A stretch of 64,000 nucleotides of DNA from a bacterium (GCA_030427705.1 JAUIBR010000024.1:38114-102113); one strand, 5' to 3'. Counted from the first letter of the stretch, positions 26,785-36,501 are shown. Made by a program: numbers and translations. Notes: a model not told the origin generated them from the sequence alone.

Positions 26785-29549
26785 AGTACCTCATCCTCGT
26801 TGCCGTCCTGGTCCTTGCGGGGTGCCAACACGCATTGCCGCCCAAGCCCGAAGACGCCCTATTTCAACCCATGGAGGTGGAAGCGGTCGTTCTGGAAGAG
26901 ACTATCGGCGACCTCTTCATCGAGGCGGATGGGCTGTGGTCATTCGTTCATGAAAACGCCAAGCGCGCCCCGACTTTGGTCGAGGGACAGGTCGTCGGGT
27001 TTGGCAAAAACGACGAGGACGAGAACTTTCGGCATATCTTCGTCGTTGTATTGATACGTGATTGGGGAGCGCGATTGCAGCGCCTGGACGTCGACCCGAT
27101 CGACGCCACCAATAAAGGCCCGTTGGTTCCCTTGAATACGTTGGATCCCAACACAGCGACGCGCTGGCGTTTTTGTGTCGGTATCAACGCGAAGGTCGAT
27201 TCAGCCGAGTGCATTCGAAAATCGGCTCCGGGGACCATCTTTCATGTCTTTAATCTCAAGACAAAAAACCGCTTCAGCGTCACAGAATCCGATGCATTGC
27301 CGGTCTCGCGGTCTGCAGTCTTATGGGTGGGACGTGAGGTTATCTCGGAGGGCGATATCACCGGGTCAAACTGGATAGCGATACCCGGCAAGCCAGCGCC
27401 TCGTCCCGCTATTCCAAGGGTCGGCATCGACTCGACCTGTTCGTTCACGGTTCCCAACTCGACGAAGGTCGAGATGACCGCCGTTGAACACATGTTATCG
27501 GTCGAGAGCGAGGCCTACCGCCTGATGGTAGATGGCTTGGTGTGGTGCGACGACGACACCGCGCAAGTCGCTGTCCCAGCTCTCCATCGTCAGTTCCTGC
27601 CCTCGTCCGAACCACGGCTGCAGACGCCAGCGGTCCTTTCGATCCGACCGTTTCAGTTGGAGGCTGCGAAGGCCCAACTGTGGGTTCGAGCGGCCGGATA
27701 CATGGCGACCGGGGACTTCACGTTTGCGGACTTCCTGGTTGAGAAAGCTCTCATCGAAGAGCCCAGCGGTGAACTCTCGCTGCTGTCGATGGACTTGGCG
27801 ACCTCCGCATCACGGCCGGAATCCGCAATTCGGCGTGGCTTCAAGGGCACCAGCAAATCCTGGAATCGCGATGCAGACCCATACTGGAATATGGGAATGG
27901 CTCGCGTGGACTTCCTGATGGGCGACAAGGGGTCGTACACCGAACGCATGAAGACCGTGCCTGAATTGGCGCTAAACACCAATGACACCGAGCTTACCGG
28001 GTTTCTAATTCTCTCGGAGTTGCGGCAAAAACTGAAAGACGATGTTCCAGCGCAGTCGATCGCGTTGGACGAGCTGCTGGAGCGAACCAGCGACCCTGTG
28101 TTCACGAAATGGCAGCTTCTCTACCGGTCGGAGACCATCCGGCATGCGAAAGAACTCGAGAAACTCGATGCGCTACGCGTTGATTTTCAAGATGCAGAGG
28201 CCGAGGCGATTCTGGACGGATACATGGGCAAAGGCGTTGACCAACCCTGCCCTGAAGCCTGTCACGTCGACGCGTATGGCCGTCGATTCATTGCATGGTG
28301 GGAAAAGGGCCCGAACACGGCGGACGCTGAGCGCACTCCCCGAGCACGTTTCGGACCTGGTTTCCGCCCGCCAAGCAATGATGCCCTCATCAAGGGACTG
28401 AAGACCGTTCAAGGTGTCGAGAGACTTCGCCTCGCAACGGCGTTTGCCCGGCTGTCGCCGACGACCAAACACGAGACGGTTTACGACGTCATGACGCAGT
28501 CTGCCGTGTCGATCGCCGACGACTATCAAGCCAAACGTATCTCAGGCCCCGAGGTGATGGGCGGTCTGCGCGCCTCTTTGGCGTCTATGGTTGACGTGTC
28601 CGGGCCCCTGGCTGACGCCGAAAAGTGGTTGGTGGAGCGTGGCGTGCGCGCACTCTGCAAGTCTGACGAGGATTTTGCTCAAGCTGCGGCGCTCCTGAAG
28701 AAAAATCCCGGTTTCCTCCATCCTGCCGTGAAGGTCTACCACGCACGGATCGAGTCCGCCCAAGACCCGAAGACCCGCTTGGTGGCAATGCAGCTAGGCG
28801 CGGTCATCGCCGAGAAGTTCGAGGGCGAGTCACATTGCCGCAATTGGAATCTGTCACTCGCCATAATCGCCGCCCAATCCGGACGGCGCGAGTATGCCCT
28901 GACACATGCGAACAAGGCGGCGGCCTGTGCCTTTGCAAAAACGCGAGAGACTGAGGCCTTGATTCAAGCCTATCTGAACTACGAGCGCACGCTTTCGGTG
29001 TCGAAAGACTATGACCGCGTGGTGCGTCAGAAACTACTGGGTGCGGTGCGGCAAGAAGTTCCGAAAGACGCGTGCGCGGGTCTCGTTCCGATGAATTTCG
29101 ATGTCTTGGGGGTGGCTGATGACGAGATCCGAAAACTCATCAAAGGCATTGAGCTGGAACGCAAGAAGCCGCAAGAGCTCGAAGTCGTAAACGCCTCTGA
29201 CTTCTTATACGACGCACAGATTGAGCTTGAGAGCGCCCGCACAGCGATCACCGAAGGGCGTACGGACGATGCCGTCAAACACTTCGAATCTGCGGCGAGT
29301 CTCTATTCCAAGTTGGGTCATATCCCAGGGATGAAGCGGGTGGCGTTCCTGCAACAAACCGCCTCCTTGGGCAAGCCTACGAAGGCAGTAAAGCGCATGA
29401 TGAAAGGGGAAGCGGCTGCAATTGTCAGCGAATCCGAAGCGCCGTTAAACGAGCGGCTGATGGCCAACTGGTTGGTTGGCGGGATGACACAGTTCGAAAA
29501 GGTAGCCGCGCAGGAACAGACCAAACTTCCAGACAGTTTCTGCAAGTGA
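26781..29549 (+). CDS. Large lipoprotein of unknown function
   Basis: A 922-aa lipoprotein with signal peptide MKYLILVAVLVLAGC (lipobox LAGC, Cys15). The mature part is mixed: a beta-rich N-terminal portion to about 300 and a mostly helical, TPR-like solenoid from about 330 onwards (for example GYMATGDFTFADFLVEKALIE and ALTHANKAAACAFAKTRETEALIQAYLNYE). A last helical pair near 815-850 (SARTAITEGRTDDAVKHFESAASLYSK) is clearly TPR-like. I do not recognise the whole protein. It is translationally coupled to the FHA protein and 79 nt ahead of the kinase, which suggests a shared envelope-signalling role. Confidence 0.75.
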   Translation: MKYLILVAVLVLAGCQHALPPKPEDALFQPMEVEAVVLEETIGDLFIEADGLWSFVHENAKRAPTLVEGQVVGFGKNDEDENFRHIFVVVLIRDWGARLQRLDVDPIDATNKGPLVPLNTLDPNTATRWRFCVGINAKVDSAECIRKSAPGTIFHVFNLKTKNRFSVTESDALPVSRSAVLWVGREVISEGDITGSNWIAIPGKPAPRPAIPRVGIDSTCSFTVPNSTKVEMTAVEHMLSVESEAYRLMVDGLVWCDDDTAQVAVPALHRQFLPSSEPRLQTPAVLSIRPFQLEAAKAQLWVRAAGYMATGDFTFADFLVEKALIEEPSGELSLLSMDLATSASRPESAIRRGFKGTSKSWNRDADPYWNMGMARVDFLMGDKGSYTERMKTVPELALNTNDTELTGFLILSELRQKLKDDVPAQSIALDELLERTSDPVFTKWQLLYRSETIRHAKELEKLDALRVDFQDAEAEAILDGYMGKGVDQPCPEACHVDAYGRRFIAWWEKGPNTADAERTPRARFGPGFRPPSNDALIKGLKTVQGVERLRLATAFARLSPTTKHETVYDVMTQSAVSIADDYQAKRISGPEVMGGLRASLASMVDVSGPLADAEKWLVERGVRALCKSDEDFAQAAALLKKNPGFLHPAVKVYHARIESAQDPKTRLVAMQLGAVIAEKFEGESHCRNWNLSLAIIAAQSGRREYALTHANKAAACAFAKTRETEALIQAYLNYERTLSVSKDYDRVVRQKLLGAVRQEVPKDACAGLVPMNFDVLGVADDEIRKLIKGIELERKKPQELEVVNASDFLYDAQIELESARTAITEGRTDDAVKHFESAASLYSKLGHIPGMKRVAFLQQTASLGKPTKAVKRMMKGEAAAIVSESEAPLNERLMANWLVGGMTQFEKVAAQEQTKLPDSFCK

Positions 29550-29628
29550 CTTGTTAACTACAGGTTTGCGAACGTCAGTCTCAGGTTCTAGACTTCCGTC
29601 GCAACGGGAGAAGTAGGCGAAAATAGAG

Positions 29629-31506
29629 ATGATTGGGACCTCGGTCGATCGCTACAAGATAGTCGAGGAATTGGGGCATGGAGGTATGTCGGTGGTCTAT
29701 CGAGGCGTTGATACAACGCTGGACCGCGACGTCGCCGTCAAAGTGCTCCATGACCACCTCGCCAAGAAAGCGGAAAGCCGGCGGAGATTTCACCGCGAGG
29801 CTAAGGCCATCGCACGCCTGCGCCACCCCAACATTTTGTCTATCTACGACTACTCCGCCGAAGACGCCGACCGCTCCTATATTGTCATGGAGTACGTCAA
29901 GGGCTGGAACCTTCGCGAGTTCTTGGCGGAACATGGAACTCCGCCACCTGAAATCGCTGCTCTAATCGGCATGAAGATCGCCGAGGCTCTGTCCAATGCG
30001 CACGACCACGGCATCATCCACCGTGACCTCAAGCCTGAAAACGTGATGGTCTCATCGACGGGGGAGTTGAAGCTCACGGACTTCGGAATCGCCCATGTTA
30101 TCGATGCTGAAACGATGACTCAGACCGGCAGCTTGCTTGGCTCACCTGCGCACATGGCCCCCGAGATCATTGAGGGAGAGCGCGTGGACCGACGGGCAGA
30201 CGTGTTCTCGCTCGGGACGGTTTTGTACTGGTTAGCATCGGGTCAGCTCCCATTCGAGGGCGCCAATGCGCCACAGGTTCTGAAGCGCGTCCTTCAGGGC
30301 GACTATGTTGACCCCGAAACCGTCGATCCATGTATCGGGCATGAGCTCTCGCATGTGATTCGAAAGTGTATGTCCCACGACGCTGATGGCCGCTACGAGA
30401 AGGTTCGCGACGTTCGCTCTGAGCTGCAGAACATCGCAGAGGCCGGCGGACTCGACGATCTAGATCTCGAGCTTCGCAAGTACCTCACGCAACCAGAAGC
30501 GTACTCGACGGAGTTCAACGACAGCATCGTTGCCGTGCTCGAAAAGCGGGCAAGGACTGCCCAAAATGCCAAGGAACTTCCGACCGCGATGGCGTTGTTC
30601 AATCGCATCCTCGCCTACGAGCCTGATAACGCTGAGGTTCGGAAGGCGCTCGATGGTTTAGGGCGACGTGTGGCGATCCCACGCGCGGTTGGCATTCTTT
30701 TCGCGGTTCTCGCGGTTGTGGGCGTGACGATGGCGCTTCTAGCTGACCAGGAAAAGCAGCCCCTCGGCGCCACAACGGATGTCGTCCGGACCGACAGTGA
30801 AGATCAAGGCAACTCAACGGCGGACCGCATCGCTCAACAACTGCAAGACCTCGCTGACATTCAGGCCATCACTCGGGAAGTCGGCACGGAGCAGGCACAA
30901 TTGGTCCTAACCTCCGCGCAAACTCGTGCGACCACAGTGGCGTTTGCGTCGAAGGCGATTCAGATTCCTGTGCGGCCTAAGATCTTGAGTGTCGTCGCGC
31001 CCGAGCCCGCAAAAGAGCCAGATATGGGTGCCGACGCGGAACCCACTTTCAAATACAAGTTCACAATTTGGCCGGCTGCTGCCCAGTTGGTGATTGATGG
31101 CAAATCGTATTCGGCCTTTCAGGCCGCTAATGGTATTGAATTAGCGCAGGGATCACACAACTTGACGGCGACAAGCCGTGCCTGCAAGCCTTACAAAGGT
31201 TCAATCGTTGTGAGTGGACCGCAGGCTGAACGTCGCGACGTGGTGCTAGAGTGGGAAGACGGAATCGTCAAAATCAACTCCGAAGTGGATGCAGTGGTGT
31301 ACCAAGGCGACAGCCAGAACATCACGAAGCGCATCCCTGCCCGCGGAGCCGCCGAGTTCATCTACAAGCTTGGGAATGCGCGGCAGAATCCGCGCAAGAA
31401 CGTGAGCTTTCGCGTCGCACCAGTCAGCGACATGACGCAAATGCAGACACGGACGGTCGCCCTCGCACCTGGCGCCGTGCAGTCCATCAATTTGTCTTTT
31501 CGGTAG
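29629..31506 (+). CDS. Membrane Ser/Thr protein kinase with PEGA-like sensor
   Basis: A 625-aa Hanks-type kinase. Glycine loop LGHGGMSVVY (15-24), Lys38 in AVKVL, catalytic HRDLKPEN at 131-138, DFG at 151-153 and APE, so all active-site residues are present. A linker with a TPR-like pair follows, then a single membrane helix (about 350-372) and an exported beta-rich domain of PEGA type (FTIWPAAAQLVIDGKSY... LAQGSHNLTATSRACKPY). The layout is a typical one-pass receptor kinase. The stop at 31504-31506 lies directly after a TTTT run where the next reading frame begins (see findings). Neighbours with FHA domains are likely readers. Confidence 0.93.
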   Translation: MIGTSVDRYKIVEELGHGGMSVVYRGVDTTLDRDVAVKVLHDHLAKKAESRRRFHREAKAIARLRHPNILSIYDYSAEDADRSYIVMEYVKGWNLREFLAEHGTPPPEIAALIGMKIAEALSNAHDHGIIHRDLKPENVMVSSTGELKLTDFGIAHVIDAETMTQTGSLLGSPAHMAPEIIEGERVDRRADVFSLGTVLYWLASGQLPFEGANAPQVLKRVLQGDYVDPETVDPCIGHELSHVIRKCMSHDADGRYEKVRDVRSELQNIAEAGGLDDLDLELRKYLTQPEAYSTEFNDSIVAVLEKRARTAQNAKELPTAMALFNRILAYEPDNAEVRKALDGLGRRVAIPRAVGILFAVLAVVGVTMALLADQEKQPLGATTDVVRTDSEDQGNSTADRIAQQLQDLADIQAITREVGTEQAQLVLTSAQTRATTVAFASKAIQIPVRPKILSVVAPEPAKEPDMGADAEPTFKYKFTIWPAAAQLVIDGKSYSAFQAANGIELAQGSHNLTATSRACKPYKGSIVVSGPQAERRDVVLEWEDGIVKINSEVDAVVYQGDSQNITKRIPARGAAEFIYKLGNARQNPRKNVSFRVAPVSDMTQMQTRTVALAPGAVQSINLSFR

Positions 31507-32456
31507 CCTTACTGCTTTTCGCGGTACCGCTTGCAGCACAATCACCACCTGAAGGCACAGAGCCTCCTCCTCCGGTGGAATCGGACGAACAACCGGCAGA
31601 GACGACCGAGAAGACGGTGATGTCTCCGGAAGCGCGATTGGCGACTGCCCGCAAGGCATTCCGCGACGCCGAGTTCGCAAAGATCAAACCGCTCCTACTG
31701 CCGATTCTCGAACCGCAGCCACAGCTCACCACGCGCGACGACCGCAACGAGGCTCGGCAATTGTTGGGTGTCGGACTCTTCTTCGAAGCGCAGTCCGCGA
31801 AAGGAAATCTTGGCCGAAAAGAGCTAATCAATCAGGCGAAGTACCACTTCCTACTGGCTCTGCGGGAAGACCCGCGCATGGTGATGGACCCGTTGATTTA
31901 TCCAGCAAGCGTCGTCGACCTCTTCGAAGATGTGCGCGAAGAGAACAAGGAAGAGCTCGACGAGTTGATTCGAAAGACCGAGCCGCAGAACGGCAACTCT
32001 GGCGAAATGTCGACCGTTTACGTTGAGCGCCAGGTGCAGAAGAACACCTATTTCCTGAACTTCCTGCCCTTTGGAATTGGACAGTTCCAGAACGGCGACC
32101 AGATCAAGGGAACCTTGTTTGCGGTGACGCAGGCGCTCTCGCTCGCGCTCAATATCACGAGCTACCTGACCATTGAGAGCCTGCGTTCCGAAAACGGTTT
32201 CTACGTCGTGGGCGCCGATGCAAACTCGGGAGATTTTGCGGACGCACAGACATGGCGCAACGTGATGTATGGCTCGCTTGCCGCGTTTGTTGCGTTGTAT
32301 GCAGGGTCCGTGATTGACGCGCTGCTCAATTATGAAGACGAACGAGTCTTCATCCGTGCGCTCGACGAGCCTCCGCCGGAGCTGATTAACACGGGCGATG
32401 AGGCTAGCTTGCAGCCTGCCGCTCCAGTAGGATGGTCCATCGGAATTCGTTGGTAA
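31482..32456 (+). CDS. Exported TPR-like membrane protein; start unresolved
   Basis: The protein begins with a signal-peptide-like stretch (FVFSVALLLFAVPLAAQ, coded at about 31491-31541), then a Pro/Glu linker, a TPR-like helical domain (ARKAFRDAEFAKIKPLLLPILE...) and two hydrophobic regions, FLNFLPFGIGQFQNGDQIKGT with ALSLALNITSYLTI, and MYGSLAAFVALYAGSVI. Proteins of this type are common next to kinases in Myxococcota. No ATG, GTG or TTG exists in frame between GTG 31251, which would give an unlikely 256-nt overlap with the kinase, and GTG 31617, which would remove the signal peptide. The left coordinate given is where coding-like sequence starts, not a start codon. Confidence 0.6.
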   Translation, partial: VHQFVFSVALLLFAVPLAAQSPPEGTEPPPPVESDEQPAETTEKTVMSPEARLATARKAFRDAEFAKIKPLLLPILEPQPQLTTRDDRNEARQLLGVGLFFEAQSAKGNLGRKELINQAKYHFLLALREDPRMVMDPLIYPASVVDLFEDVREENKEELDELIRKTEPQNGNSGEMSTVYVERQVQKNTYFLNFLPFGIGQFQNGDQIKGTLFAVTQALSLALNITSYLTIESLRSENGFYVVGADANSGDFADAQTWRNVMYGSLAAFVALYAGSVIDALLNYEDERVFIRALDEPPPELINTGDEASLQPAAPVGWSIGIRW

Positions 32457-32479
32457 TTTTATTAAGATAGAGTGCTCAG

Positions 32480-34258
32480 ATGCCCTCCATTTCACTGGCT
32501 GGAAAAGACTTTCCGATCACCAAGAAGGTGACGTCTATCGGTTCGGCTCCGTCGAACGACATCGTCGTTGAGGGTCCGGATGTTGCTGAAGCGCACGCCA
32601 TGTTGCACTTCAACGGACAGACGTTTGTGATTCAAACGACAGACCGAAAGCTCGATGTCGTCGTTAACGGAAAGAAAAAGCGAAAGATGACCCTGAATGA
32701 TGGAGACCGCATCGAGATCGGCACCTCCGAGGGCGCATTTTCGATTCTCAAAGGCGGCGCCACCAATCAGAACGCTGACGCCGAACAGTTCGAACTCGCA
32801 GGATTTCGCAAGCTGCTGGAGTTCTCCGAGTCACTGCTTGGAAGTTACGACATTCCTGAGCTGCTTGAAGGCCTCATGGACGCCGTCGTGGACCTTACGA
32901 AGGCCAAGAAGGGTTTCCTAATCCTTATGGAAAACGACGGGATGGCTATCAAGGTCGCCCGAAACGTGAACAAAGAGACGATTCTGGATGCCAACGAGCA
33001 GGTGTCCGACTCTATTGTTGAAAAGGTCGGAAAGGCCAAGAAGCCTATCATCGTTAGTGATGCTCTGAACGACGACGAGTTCTCCAGCTCACAATCGGTC
33101 ATCAATCTGAATCTCAGCAGCGTGATGTGCGTTCCGTTGATTGACCGTGGTCACATGTTGGGACTCATCTATGTCGGAAATGACGATGTCGCGCACCTCT
33201 TTACGCAGCGTCATTTGGACCTGCTCACTGCGTTCGCCGGCCAAGCATCGCTGATCGTCGCGAACGCCTTGATGGTTAACGATCTGCGTCTGGACAACGT
33301 AGCACTCGCCCAGAAGCTTCATGAGAAGCGGTTTGGTAGCATCATCGGCGCCTGTGATGCGATGAAGGTGGTCTTCCGGACGATCGAGAAAGTCGCCCCC
33401 ACAAGCGTCAATGTCCTGGTGCTTGGTGAGACGGGAACAGGGAAAGAGCTGATTGCACATGAGATTCATCAGCGCAGTCCGCGTTCGAAAGGCCCGTTTG
33501 TTACCATCAACTGCGGCGCGATTCCTGAAACGCTTTTGGAAAGCGAGCTCTTTGGTCACGTAAAAGGCGCATTCACAGGCGCGACATCAACGCGTGAGGG
33601 TAAGTTCCAGGCCGCCCATCAAGGCACCATTTTCTTGGATGAGGTCGGCGAAATGCCCCTCAATCTCCAGGTAAAACTCCTCAGAGTTCTTCAAGAGCGC
33701 ACGATCACGAAAGTGGGCGCAACCTCGTCGGAACGCGTCGACATACGTGTTGTTGCTGCGACCAATATCGACCTGGAAGAAGCCGTAAAGAACGGGACCT
33801 TCCGTGAAGACCTCTTCTATCGACTGAATGTGGTGATGCTACGACTGCCACCGCTTCGGGATCGAGGTGATGACGTTGTCCTGATTGCGAAATTCCTCAT
33901 CGACCAGATTGCCGACGACCTCAACGTGGGCGGGAAGCAGCTTGGTCCAGAGGCCGAGGCAGCGATGCGCAAGTACCCGTGGCCCGGAAACATCCGGCAG
34001 CTTGAGAACCGACTGAAAAAGGCGGTCGTCCTTTCAGACCGCGCCGTTCTGACACCTGATGACCTAGATCTGCCGCCAGAAGTGCTTGTACCCATCATGC
34101 CGTTGGCAGATGCGAAGGAGAAATTCGCATTTCGTTACATCATGGAAGCGCTCGAGCGAAATCAGGGCAATCGCACAAAGACCGCGCAGGAACTCGGCGT
34201 AGATCCACGCACTATCTTTCGTTACCTGGAAAAAGACTTCGAACCCGAATCGACGTAA
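32480..34258 (+). CDS. FHA-GAF-sigma54 transcription activator
   Basis: A 592-aa enhancer-binding protein. FHA domain at about 1-95 (IGSAPSNDIVVEGPDVAEAHAML), GAF domain about 115-275, sigma54 AAA+ domain from about 290 with Walker A GETGTGKE at 316-323, the sigma54-contact loop GAFTGA at 363-368 and Walker B IFLDEVGEM, and a Fis-type helix-turn-helix at the end (NRTKTAQELGVDPRTIFRYLEK). Such FHA regulators are usually switched by Ser/Thr kinases; the kinase two genes upstream is the obvious candidate. It lies 23 nt after the TPR-like membrane gene, probably in the same transcript. Confidence 0.95.
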   Translation: MPSISLAGKDFPITKKVTSIGSAPSNDIVVEGPDVAEAHAMLHFNGQTFVIQTTDRKLDVVVNGKKKRKMTLNDGDRIEIGTSEGAFSILKGGATNQNADAEQFELAGFRKLLEFSESLLGSYDIPELLEGLMDAVVDLTKAKKGFLILMENDGMAIKVARNVNKETILDANEQVSDSIVEKVGKAKKPIIVSDALNDDEFSSSQSVINLNLSSVMCVPLIDRGHMLGLIYVGNDDVAHLFTQRHLDLLTAFAGQASLIVANALMVNDLRLDNVALAQKLHEKRFGSIIGACDAMKVVFRTIEKVAPTSVNVLVLGETGTGKELIAHEIHQRSPRSKGPFVTINCGAIPETLLESELFGHVKGAFTGATSTREGKFQAAHQGTIFLDEVGEMPLNLQVKLLRVLQERTITKVGATSSERVDIRVVAATNIDLEEAVKNGTFREDLFYRLNVVMLRLPPLRDRGDDVVLIAKFLIDQIADDLNVGGKQLGPEAEAAMRKYPWPGNIRQLENRLKKAVVLSDRAVLTPDDLDLPPEVLVPIMPLADAKEKFAFRYIMEALERNQGNRTKTAQELGVDPRTIFRYLEKDFEPEST

Positions 34259-34261
34259 CCC

Positions 34262-34275
34262 TGACAACTTTGTCA
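34262..34275. promoter_or_regulatory. Palindrome after the sigma54 activator
   Basis: TGACAA-CT-TTGTCA, a perfect 14-bp palindrome, 4 nt after the activator stop and about 77 nt before the next gene. It has the shape of an operator for a dimeric regulator; a short hairpin is the alternative. Confidence 0.35.
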
Positions 34276-34351
34276 TGATTTTGACGTGTTTGAGAATGAC
34301 CCCACCCCCGTAAAGGCTTGTTTCTCAATCACTTAAGGAAGCATTTCGCGA

Positions 34352-34897
34352 ATGGCACGTGCCCTGCATAAAACTCAATCGACCATACTGCGCCGGATTA
34401 CGGCGTTTGGTCTATTGGTGAGCTTTATGAATGCTTCGTGCTTGGTGGCCCCTCCGATTGAACCGGAGCCACCCGACATTAACAAACCGCCGTTTATCGA
34501 CCCTGATCGACTGCAACCTGAGGTCTCCATCGTTACGGTGACCACCGCAGACGAAATCACGGTCGAGGCGACTGAGCTTTACGATCCCAATCTTGAGGAT
34601 TCGTTGTCTTGGGTGTTTTTGTCCGAGAAAAGCGGTGTGCTCAGAACCTCCCGATCGCAGCTCGCCCTTGACCAGGACGAACTCTATCTAGGCATTTTCT
34701 ATCGTTTTGAGGGTGCTTCGTATCAGTTCAATCCGTGCAATCAAGATGTTCGAGATGAACTGAACGAAACCATCTTCTTATACGTATCGGACCAGCCGTT
34801 TCAGGACATCACCGACACAGAAGTCGTGGTTGAAGACGGTGCGTTCTTGGATGCGTGGGGTTGGGTGTTCCAAATCCAACCGGGGGTGTGTCAATGA
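34352..34897 (+). CDS. Probable lipoprotein, unknown function
   Basis: A 181-aa exported protein. Signal peptide with a basic n-region (HKTQSTILRR), core ITAFGLLVSFM and a lipobox-like MNASC (Cys about 30). A Pro-rich spacer (PPIEPEPPDINKPPFIDPD) follows, then a beta-rich domain with two Cys (FNPCNQD and the C-terminal GVCQ). No family recognised. AAGGAAG lies about 10 nt before the ATG. The stop overlaps the next lipoprotein start by 4 nt (ATGA). The first codons contain a sigma54-like -24/-12 sequence. Confidence 0.75.
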   Translation: MARALHKTQSTILRRITAFGLLVSFMNASCLVAPPIEPEPPDINKPPFIDPDRLQPEVSIVTVTTADEITVEATELYDPNLEDSLSWVFLSEKSGVLRTSRSQLALDQDELYLGIFYRFEGASYQFNPCNQDVRDELNETIFLYVSDQPFQDITDTEVVVEDGAFLDAWGWVFQIQPGVCQ

Positions 34898-36501
34898 AGC
34901 GGCTTGCGCTTGTTGCATCGCTTTGGGGTCTGGCATTGATGCCTGCTTGCTCCTCGAACTCGGTCAGTCCGCTTGATCGTGGCGCGGAGTGTTCCACCGA
35001 TACAGATTGCCAGGGCAATCTCACATGCCGCTTTGATGTATGCGTGGTGCCTGATGCGACCTCGCGACAGTTGGGGTTCCGGGTTATCCCTCCCAATAGT
35101 TCGCTCTACAGACCACAAGTCATTACGCCGGCCGAAGTCGACTTCACGGAAGGCGTGACCATTGCGCTTCGACCTTCAATCCGCGTCGAAGGAAAGCTCT
35201 TGTTCCGCAGTTTGGATGGTCGATTGAGCGCGACCGGACCGCCTGGCGTGCTTTCGTTTAGGCGGGAAGAGACCGCGTACAACACGCTGCCAATCCAAAC
35301 GACCATCGGCAACGACTCGGCCTACTCGGTTTTGCTCCTGCCAGGCCGATACACCGTGAGTTTCCGTCCAGACGACCCGAACGTTCCATCAAAGGTTTGG
35401 GAGACGCGTGAGTTCAAACTCGACACCGATCCAGAACTCTCCATTGCTCAAGACGCAACCCGCCTACAAGGCACACTCCGCGACGCTTCTATGCCGGGCA
35501 TGGTGCAAGTGATGCCGATTGAAGGAGCGAAACTGGTCGCAGTCGCTAAAGCCACCGGCTCATCGACTACAGTCAGTGAAACGACGCAGCAGGGAGAGTT
35601 CATCTTGGGCGCCCTTCCCTTTAGTGGCGTGCATGACCTCAAAGTTTCAACTTCCGACGAAACCTCCGAAACACAGCTCACCTTCGCGAACGCATTCGAA
35701 TGTGAAGATGAGCGCTGCACCTGGAACTTGTCGGATGGTGAGAACCTGGAGCTCAACATCTTGAACATCATTGGAGAGCGGAAGGACGCGCGATTTGTGT
35801 TCATCCCACCAGGTGAAGCTCGACCGGATTGGACCGGAACGGTCGCCACAATCCGTGGTGAGTTCCCGTGGGGGCAGATTCGAATCACGAAACCGGTCGC
35901 TGCCTCTGGCGAAGTACGTTTCCCGGTTCCACCCGGAAACTACGAACTGACGGTAACTCCCCCTGATGAATTCTCGCTCTCAAGACACCTGACCTCGCTC
36001 TCCGTGGACCCGGGCAATGAGGCGCGCGAAATCACGGTCCCAGCAAGGACGCAGTTCATTGCTTCGGTCGTCGACCCCGACGGCGAGCCGCTCCCTGGGG
36101 CAACCGTTGAGCTTCAAGCCGCGGAGTCAATCGCATCCACGCTCAGCGCCACAGCTGACGAATACGGCGATGTGTCGCTTCCGGTTGATCTCTACGACTT
36201 CTGGGTAACCATCCGTCCAAACGTTGCCAACTTGCCGCCCACCGTGCGCTTCATTCGCGCCTCTGAGCTAGAAACAGCAACATCATTCACTCTCAGGGTG
36301 CAAGAGCCTACCGCGCTAGCCGGCGAGGTCCTCGGCGCACCCGATGAAGTGAATACCGAATGGATCGGAATTCCTGACGTTGCTATCCAGCCCTTTGAAG
36401 TTATCGAGAATCGACCTGTTACGGTCGGTGAGGCAACCACACGGGATGATGGTCAGTTTCAGATGATTATTTCTTCGGTCGCGCCGGAACCGGCACCTTG
36501 A
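34894..36501 (+). CDS. Lipoprotein with repeated carboxypeptidase-regulatory-like domains
   Basis: A 535-aa lipoprotein: signal peptide MKRLALVASLWGLALMPAC, lipobox MPAC (Cys19). A short Cys-rich knot (CSTDTDCQGNLTCRFDVCV, about 36-54), as found in many myxobacterial surface proteins, is followed by several beta-sandwich units of the CarboxypepD_reg/Big type (for example TFIASVVDPDGEPLPGATVELQA-like near 390). ATG 34894 is chosen because the upstream 13 residues carry no signal and the start is coupled to the preceding stop (ATGA). Probably a surface adhesin or structural protein. The last 35 nt overlap a convergent small gene. Confidence 0.82.
   Translation: MKRLALVASLWGLALMPACSSNSVSPLDRGAECSTDTDCQGNLTCRFDVCVVPDATSRQLGFRVIPPNSSLYRPQVITPAEVDFTEGVTIALRPSIRVEGKLLFRSLDGRLSATGPPGVLSFRREETAYNTLPIQTTIGNDSAYSVLLLPGRYTVSFRPDDPNVPSKVWETREFKLDTDPELSIAQDATRLQGTLRDASMPGMVQVMPIEGAKLVAVAKATGSSTTVSETTQQGEFILGALPFSGVHDLKVSTSDETSETQLTFANAFECEDERCTWNLSDGENLELNILNIIGERKDARFVFIPPGEARPDWTGTVATIRGEFPWGQIRITKPVAASGEVRFPVPPGNYELTVTPPDEFSLSRHLTSLSVDPGNEAREITVPARTQFIASVVDPDGEPLPGATVELQAAESIASTLSATADEYGDVSLPVDLYDFWVTIRPNVANLPPTVRFIRASELETATSFTLRVQEPTALAGEVLGAPDEVNTEWIGIPDVAIQPFEVIENRPVTVGEATTRDDGQFQMIISSVAPEPAP

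Noticed and set aside
31251..31481. GTG 31251 as start of the TPR-like membrane protein
   Set aside because: It would overlap the kinase by 256 nt and add about 77 basic, non-conserved residues before the signal peptide.
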